A DNA stretch of 39,374 nt, taken from assembly GCF_000733295.1 (NCBI RefSeq), contig NZ_JPMI01000426.1:1-39374 (forward strand), given 5' to 3'. Both the position numbers and the translations under genes were made by a program. Below the pieces are notes generated by a model. The model searched no databases and was not told where the DNA came from. It saw nothing but the letters and a program-made list of their open reading frames with translations. Positions 35,043 to 39,374 of the stretch are shown one piece after another. Each line of letters starts with the position of its first letter. Within the stretch, counting starts at the first letter, position 1. Source of the DNA: Archangium violaceum Cb vi76. GTDB lineage: Bacteria; Myxococcota; Myxococcia; Myxococcales; Myxococcaceae.

Positions 35043-35534
35043 ATGAGCGGGCAGGCAGGCGCACAGCTCGACAGCGAGTACTACGGCCTCTTCATCGGCA
35101 GCGGCATCAACGTGGCCTACGCGATACCTCCAGGCGATGACGGGACCGCGATCGGCCGCTACTTCCGGGAGAAGTCGGCACCCTATGAGCGGTGGCTCGA
35201 GCGCGCCCGCCCCGCCCTGGACGAATTCTTCGCACGCCTGGCCGCCGAGCAGCGCATCCCCCTCGTCCCCTTCTCCCAGCGGGCCGAGGAAATCCACGGA
35301 GTCATCATCGAGGATCTGGACTCCAGCGTCCTGGACATCGGGGCCGAGCAGCACTTCCGCAGGTACCACCGTGGCCAGCCCTGCGCCGTGTCCCTGAACG
35401 GCGCTGGACGCCTGCCTGACTTCCAGACGCTCGAGCTCCGCTTCCTGGTCTCGACTCGCGTGCGGAGGAGCGCGCTCGAGCCCGTCCTGCAGGGTGTGGC
35501 GAACATCCTGATACAGGTCCGCAGCGGGTTGTGA
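35043..35534 (+). CDS. Hypothetical protein, divergent from TenA-like gene
   Basis: A protein of 163 residues with AGGAGG 7 bases before the ATG, so translation is well supported. There is no signal peptide or membrane helix. It has a mixed alpha/beta pattern with an N-terminal YYGLFIGSGINVAYAIPPGDDGT, a middle with AEEIHGVIIEDLDSSVLDIGAEQHFRRYHRGQ, and a C-terminal LELRFLVSTRVRRSALEPVLQGVANILIQV. I do not recognise a family. The first 98 bases separate it from the divergent TenA-like gene. Confidence 0.7.
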   Translation: MSGQAGAQLDSEYYGLFIGSGINVAYAIPPGDDGTAIGRYFREKSAPYERWLERARPALDEFFARLAAEQRIPLVPFSQRAEEIHGVIIEDLDSSVLDIGAEQHFRRYHRGQPCAVSLNGAGRLPDFQTLELRFLVSTRVRRSALEPVLQGVANILIQVRSGL

Positions 35535-35846
35535 CACGGCTCACGGCAACCGTGCGAGTCCCCCGCCTACGCCCCGGCCCGCAGCTGGCGTAGCATTCCG
35601 GCCCATGCCGTTGGTTCACCCCGGCCGCATGCCCACAGGGGGGTCCATGCATCAGGAGCCGGAATCCGCCTTCTTCAGTGACATCCCCATCTCGGCCCTC
35701 ACGCCGTACCCACGAGGGCGGCCGCGACCGGGTGGCGCCCCAGCCGCTCACGGTCCCGACTCATCGACCTGAGCGGTCCGGGGCGCATCGTCACCCCCTC
35801 CGCCTAGCATCATCCCGCCTCTTCCGCCTCCACGAGGACTGTCTCC
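35535..35846. other. Intergenic region before the GMC fusion gene
   Basis: A stretch of about 312 bases without a confident gene. It begins with several short GC-rich palindromic bits (for example CACGGCTCACGGCAACCGTG) that might act as a terminator for the upstream gene. It holds a possible small frame at 35605-35772. Near the end, ACGAGGACTGTCTCC supplies the ribosome site for the GMC gene. I see no RNA gene or repeat there. Confidence 0.5.
35605..35772 (+). CDS. Possible 55-residue small protein
   Basis: A small open frame, MPLVHPGRMPTGGSMHQEPE then SAFFSDIPISALTPYPRGRPRPGG, ending in a TGA 74 bases before the GMC gene start. It is Pro/Arg/Gly-rich and has no recognised family. The ribosome site is weak. 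It could be a small peptide or chance coding in this GC-rich gap; I list it only for completeness. Confidence 0.22.
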   Translation: MPLVHPGRMPTGGSMHQEPESAFFSDIPISALTPYPRGRPRPGGAPAAHGPDSST

Positions 35847-38800
35847 ATGAATTCCAATCGCCTCGCCTCGCCCATCCAGGACATCCGTCCCCACTACACG
35901 GTCGTCGTCATCGGCTCGGGTTATGGCGGCGCCATCGCGGCGTCCCGCCTGTCGCGCGCCGGCCAGAGCGTCTGTGTGCTGGAGCGCGGCCGCGAGCGTC
36001 AGCCCGGCGAGTTCCCGGACACCCCCCCCGAGGCCCTCGAGGAGATGCAGATGGACCTGCCCGCGGGCCACATGGGCTCGCGCACGGGCCTGTTCGACCT
36101 GCACTGCAACCCGGACATGAACGTGCTGGTGGGCTGTGGCCTGGGCGGCACCTCGCTCATCAACGCCAACGTCTCCATCCGCGCCGAGCCCCGCGTCTTC
36201 GAGGATCCCCGCTGGCCCAAGGCGCTACGTGACGAGAACCAGGAGGGGATCAACGCCGGCTACAAGCTCGCGGAGGACATGTTGAAGCCCCGGCCGTACC
36301 CGGACTCCTTCCCCAAGCTGAACAAGCTGGAGGCGCTACGGAAGTCCGCCGAGGCCATGGGGCAGAAGTTCTACCGCACCTCCATCAACGTGACCTTCCA
36401 GGATGGAGTGAACGAGGCGGGCGTGTTCCAGAAGGCCTGCAACAACTGCGGCGACTGCTGCTCCGGCTGCAACGTGGGCGCGAAGAACACAGTGCTGATG
36501 AACTACCTGCCGGATGCCCGGCGGCACGGCGCGGAGATCTTCTGCGAGACGAGCGTCCGCTACCTCGAGCGTGGCGCCAACGGCAAGTGGCTGGTCCACT
36601 TCCAGGTGCTGGACACCGGCCGCGAGAAGTTCGACGCCCCGCTGCTGACGGTGTCGGCGGACCTGGTGGTGCTGGCGGCCGGCTCGCTGGGCTCCACCGA
36701 GCTCCTGCTGCGCTCCAAGGCCAGGGGCCTGCCGGTGTCGGACCGCCTGGGCCAGGGCTTCAGCGGAAACGGTGATGTGCTGGGCTTCGCCTACAACAAC
36801 GAGATGGCCATCGATGGTGTCGGGCTCGGCACCCGGCCCCCGAGCGAGAGCGGCCCCGTGGGTCCCACCATCACCGGCATCATCGACATCCGCAACCAGG
36901 AGAAGCTGGAGGACGACATCATCATCGAGGAGGGCGCCGTTCCGGGCGCGCTCGCCCCCATCCTGCCCGCGATGTTGAGCACGACCTCGGAGCTCATGGG
37001 CACCAACACCGCTCCCGGCCAGGCGGCGGATCAAGAGATGCGCAAGCTCGACAGCGCGGTCCGCGGCGCCTACCACGGCGCGGTCAAGCACACGCAGACC
37101 TTCCTGGTGATGGGTCACGAGGGCCAGGGCAGCAACGGCACCATGAAGCTGGAGGAGGATCGGCTGCGCATCCACTGGCCGGGAGTGGGCTCGCGGCCCA
37201 TCTTCGAGAAGGTGGACAAGCGCCTGGTCCAGACGACCCAGGCGCTCCGCGGCATCTACACGCGGGCTCCGCTCTGGAACGAACTGCTCGGCAAGGATCT
37301 CATCACCGTGCACCCGCTGGGCGGCTGCAACATGGCGGACAGCGCCGAACAGGGCGTGGTCAACCACGAGAACAAGGTGTTCTCCTCCACCACCGGCGAC
37401 CAGACGCACGAGGGGCTGTACGTGTGTGACGGCGCCGTCATCCCCACCTCGCTGGGCGTCAATCCGCTGCTCACCATCTCCGCCATCTCCGAGCGTTGCA
37501 GCATGCGGATCGCCGCGGAGCGGGGCTGGACGATCGACTACTCGAAGAAGGGCCCCATCCCCGTGGATCCCCAGCAGCGCAAGCCGGGCATCCGCTTCAC
37601 GGAGAAGATGAAGGGCTTCTTCTCGCCCGCCCAGGACGAGGACTACGTGGCGGCGGCCACGCGCGGTGAGCTGCTGGGCTCTCCCTTCGAGTTCACCCTC
37701 ACCATCATCTCGGAGGACGCCAGGAAGATGATGAAGGCGCCGGACCACGCCGCGCGGATGGTGGGCACGGTGAAGGCGCCGAAGCTCTCCGAGCAGCCGC
37801 TCACCGCCACCCAGGGTGTGTTCAACCTGTTCGTCCAGGATCCCAACGCCGCGGACACCCGGCTGATGAAGTACCAGATGCTGCTGACCGCGGAGGATGG
37901 CCGCGCCTTCTTCTTCAAGGGCTTCAAGGTCATCAAGGAGCGGCCCATCGATGAGATGTGGCACGACACGACCACCCTCTTCATCACCGTGTACGAGGGG
38001 CAGGACGAGTCGGGTGCCGTGGTGGGCCGGGGCGTGCTGAAGATCGCCCCCGAGGACTTCATGCGCCAGCTCACCACCATGGACGTCTTCAACGCGAAGA
38101 ACGCGGCGGAGCGCCTCGAGCTGTCCCTGGAGTTCGGCCGCTACTTCACGGGCATCCTGTACGACTACTACGGAGGGATGCTCGGGGAGCTGGACTTCAT
38201 CGACCCGAATGCCCCGCCGCGCAAGCGCCGCCCGCTGCGCGCTCCGGCGCCCCAGTTGTTCGGCTTCAAGACCTCGGACGGGTTGGACCTGCTGCTGTCG
38301 CGCTACCAGGCCGGGAGCAAGGGGCCCGTGCTGCTGGCGCACGGCCTGGGTGTGTCCAGCCGCATCTTCTCCACGGACACCATCGACACCAACCTGCTCG
38401 AGTACCTCTGCGCCCACGGCTACGACGTGTGGCTGCTGGACTACCGCTCCAGCACCCTGCTGCCCGCCTCGTCGACGCAGTACACGGCCGATGACGTGGC
38501 CACCCGGGACTGGCCGGCGGCGGTGGCCCGGGTGCGCGAGCTGACCGGGGCCGCGGACATCCAGGTGGTGGCCCACTGCTACGGCTCCACCACCTTCACC
38601 ATGGCCATGCTGGCGGGCCTCCAGGGCGTGCGCTCCGCCGTCTGCTCGCAGATCTCCACCCACGTGGTGACGCCCCCGCTGGTGTCGATCAAGTCCGGCC
38701 TGCATCTGCCCCAACTCTTGAATCGGATGGGCATCGAGTCGCTCACCACCAACGCCATCCAGGGCGAGGGCGCCCTGGAACGCGTCTACGACAAGCTCCT

Positions 38801-39317
38801 CGCGGCCTACCCGGTGGGCAAGGACGAGCACTGCGACAGCGCGGTGTGCCACCGCATCAGCTTCCTCTACTCGCTGCTCTACCGGCACGAGCAGCTCAAC
38901 GCGATGACGCACCAGTACATGCACGAGCTGTTCGGCGCGGCGACCATCACCGCGTTCGAGGGTCTGGCGGTCATGGTGAACAAGCGCCGGGTGGTGGATG
39001 CGAAGGGCAACGACGTCTACATGCCGCACCTGAAGCGGATGGCCATCCCCATCCGCTTCATCCACGGCGCCCGCAACCAGTGCTTCCTGCCGGAGAGCAC
39101 GGAGAAGACGGTGCGGGCGCTGAGCGAGGTCAACGGCTCCGCGCTCTACTCCCGCGTCCTCATCCCCGAGTACGGCCACATCGACTGCATCTTCGGGAAG
39201 AACGCGGCCCGGGACGTCTACGGTCACATCGTCGAGCACCTGGACCAGACGCAGGCGCCCGGGAAGAAGCAGGGCGAGCCGGTGGTCGCCGCCGCGAAGA
39301 AGCCCGTGGCCGCCTGA
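35847..39317 (+). CDS. GMC oxidoreductase (cholesterol-oxidase-like) fused to alpha/beta hydrolase
   Basis: A protein of 1156 residues, with GAGGA 8 bases before the ATG. Residues 1-600 are a cholesterol-oxidase-like GMC flavoenzyme: FAD loop VIGSGYGGAIAASRL (21-35), GCGLGGTSLINANV, a Cys cluster at C198, C201, C204, C205 and C208 before GAKNTVLMNYLPDARR, VHPLGGCNMAD and GLYVCDGAVIPTSLGVNPLLTISA. A linker domain (about 600-800) follows. Residues about 805-1140 are an alpha/beta hydrolase: VLLAHGLGVSSRIFS, VVAHCYGSTTF with Cys911 at the nucleophile position (A-H-C-Y-G in place of G-x-S-x-G), and EYGHIDCIFG with H1111. I infer oxidation of a hydroxylated lipid or sterol-like substrate followed by hydrolase or acyl-transfer chemistry. 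Confidence 0.9.
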   Translation: MNSNRLASPIQDIRPHYTVVVIGSGYGGAIAASRLSRAGQSVCVLERGRERQPGEFPDTPPEALEEMQMDLPAGHMGSRTGLFDLHCNPDMNVLVGCGLGGTSLINANVSIRAEPRVFEDPRWPKALRDENQEGINAGYKLAEDMLKPRPYPDSFPKLNKLEALRKSAEAMGQKFYRTSINVTFQDGVNEAGVFQKACNNCGDCCSGCNVGAKNTVLMNYLPDARRHGAEIFCETSVRYLERGANGKWLVHFQVLDTGREKFDAPLLTVSADLVVLAAGSLGSTELLLRSKARGLPVSDRLGQGFSGNGDVLGFAYNNEMAIDGVGLGTRPPSESGPVGPTITGIIDIRNQEKLEDDIIIEEGAVPGALAPILPAMLSTTSELMGTNTAPGQAADQEMRKLDSAVRGAYHGAVKHTQTFLVMGHEGQGSNGTMKLEEDRLRIHWPGVGSRPIFEKVDKRLVQTTQALRGIYTRAPLWNELLGKDLITVHPLGGCNMADSAEQGVVNHENKVFSSTTGDQTHEGLYVCDGAVIPTSLGVNPLLTISAISERCSMRIAAERGWTIDYSKKGPIPVDPQQRKPGIRFTEKMKGFFSPAQDEDYVAAATRGELLGSPFEFTLTIISEDARKMMKAPDHAARMVGTVKAPKLSEQPLTATQGVFNLFVQDPNAADTRLMKYQMLLTAEDGRAFFFKGFKVIKERPIDEMWHDTTTLFITVYEGQDESGAVVGRGVLKIAPEDFMRQLTTMDVFNAKNAAERLELSLEFGRYFTGILYDYYGGMLGELDFIDPNAPPRKRRPLRAPAPQLFGFKTSDGLDLLLSRYQAGSKGPVLLAHGLGVSSRIFSTDTIDTNLLEYLCAHGYDVWLLDYRSSTLLPASSTQYTADDVATRDWPAAVARVRELTGAADIQVVAHCYGSTTFTMAMLAGLQGVRSAVCSQISTHVVTPPLVSIKSGLHLPQLLNRMGIESLTTNAIQGEGALERVYDKLLAAYPVGKDEHCDSAVCHRISFLYSLLYRHEQLNAMTHQYMHELFGAATITAFEGLAVMVNKRRVVDAKGNDVYMPHLKRMAIPIRFIHGARNQCFLPESTEKTVRALSEVNGSALYSRVLIPEYGHIDCIFGKNAARDVYGHIVEHLDQTQAPGKKQGEPVVAAAKKPVAA

Positions 39318-39339
39318 GTCCTGCGCACGCCTGAGTGCT

Positions 39340-39374
39340 CCCTCTCCCCTCGGGAGAGGGCGGGGGTGAGGGTG
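39340..39374. repeat. REP-like palindrome, copy 3 (inverted, cut by window end)
   Basis: A perfect 9-base inverted repeat CCCTCTCCC (39340-39348), loop CTC, GGGAGAGGG (39352-39360), followed by CGGGGGTGAGGGTG, the reverse complement of the CACCCTCACCCCCG flank of copy 2. It lies 23 bases after the GMC gene stop and could act as a transcription terminator or mRNA-stabilising hairpin. It runs to the end of the window. Confidence 0.8.

Noticed and set aside
36336-39239. A 967-codon open frame antisense to the GMC fusion gene
   Set aside because: It is a typical high-GC shadow frame: low-complexity Val/His/Leu/Arg-rich translation with no recognisable domain, lying entirely opposite a gene with clear motifs.

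Overview
The window reads as chromosomal DNA of a myxobacterium, probably from the Archangium/Cystobacter/Myxococcus side (suborder Cystobacterineae). The base composition is very GC-rich with strong third-position G/C. Several protein families are typical of that group: a DUF2381 protein, a DUF2378 protein, a SitA-like lipoprotein toxin, Hanks-type kinases, and Uma2- and Rpn-type nucleases. A dispersed CCCTCTCCC/GGGAGAGGG palindrome occurs three times. I found no tRNA, rRNA, CRISPR array or intact transposon. About 36 coding genes are supported, most of them chromosomal housekeeping genes mixed with accessory genes.

Layout. 1-2.2 kb: a secreted protein with a pilus/secretin N-terminal domain, divergent from a CNNM/CBS hemolysin-family membrane protein. 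2.25-7.6 kb: an accessory block with a SitA-like polymorphic lipoprotein toxin and its candidate immunity gene (minus strand), divergent from a membrane Ser/Thr kinase and a DUF2381 protein. 7.6-12.2 kb: a Uma2 nuclease-like gene, then a minus-strand set glgA - Ser/Thr kinase - LEA14-like lipoprotein (the last two overlap as ATGA), divergent from pdxH. 12.2-18.4 kb: an Rpn-family nuclease, a frameshifted pRiA4b ORF-3-like gene, an SDR oxidoreductase, protoporphyrinogen oxidase, a LytS-type sensor kinase and a lone GspF/PilC-type protein.

18.4-22.5 kb is the most unusual part: a tight plus-strand operon encoding a DUF2378 protein, a Rieske non-heme iron oxygenase, a fatty-acid-desaturase-like membrane di-iron enzyme, and a single polypeptide joining a PAP2/Aur1-like phosphatase domain to a squalene/phytoene-synthase-like domain. 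The last three reading frames overlap. I infer a small pathway that makes and oxidises an isoprenoid-type lipid; the product is unknown.

22.4-26.6 kb: an NTF2-like membrane-anchored protein, polyphosphate glucokinase, a heme-oxygenase-fold-like protein, a small charged protein and an RluA-type pseudouridine synthase whose catalytic Asp position is Gly. 26.7-32.6 kb: the four-gene ligase-associated DNA repair cassette (exonuclease, ATP-dependent ligase, Lhr-type helicase, PdeM phosphoesterase). Two REP-like palindromes lie inside the translated 5' end of the helicase gene. 32.6-34.2 kb: an internally deleted IS630-type transposase remnant and a YhcG/DUF1016 nuclease. 34.2-39.4 kb: a TenA-like protein, an unknown divergent gene, and an 1156-residue fusion of a cholesterol-oxidase-like GMC flavoenzyme with an alpha/beta hydrolase, followed by a third REP-like palindrome.
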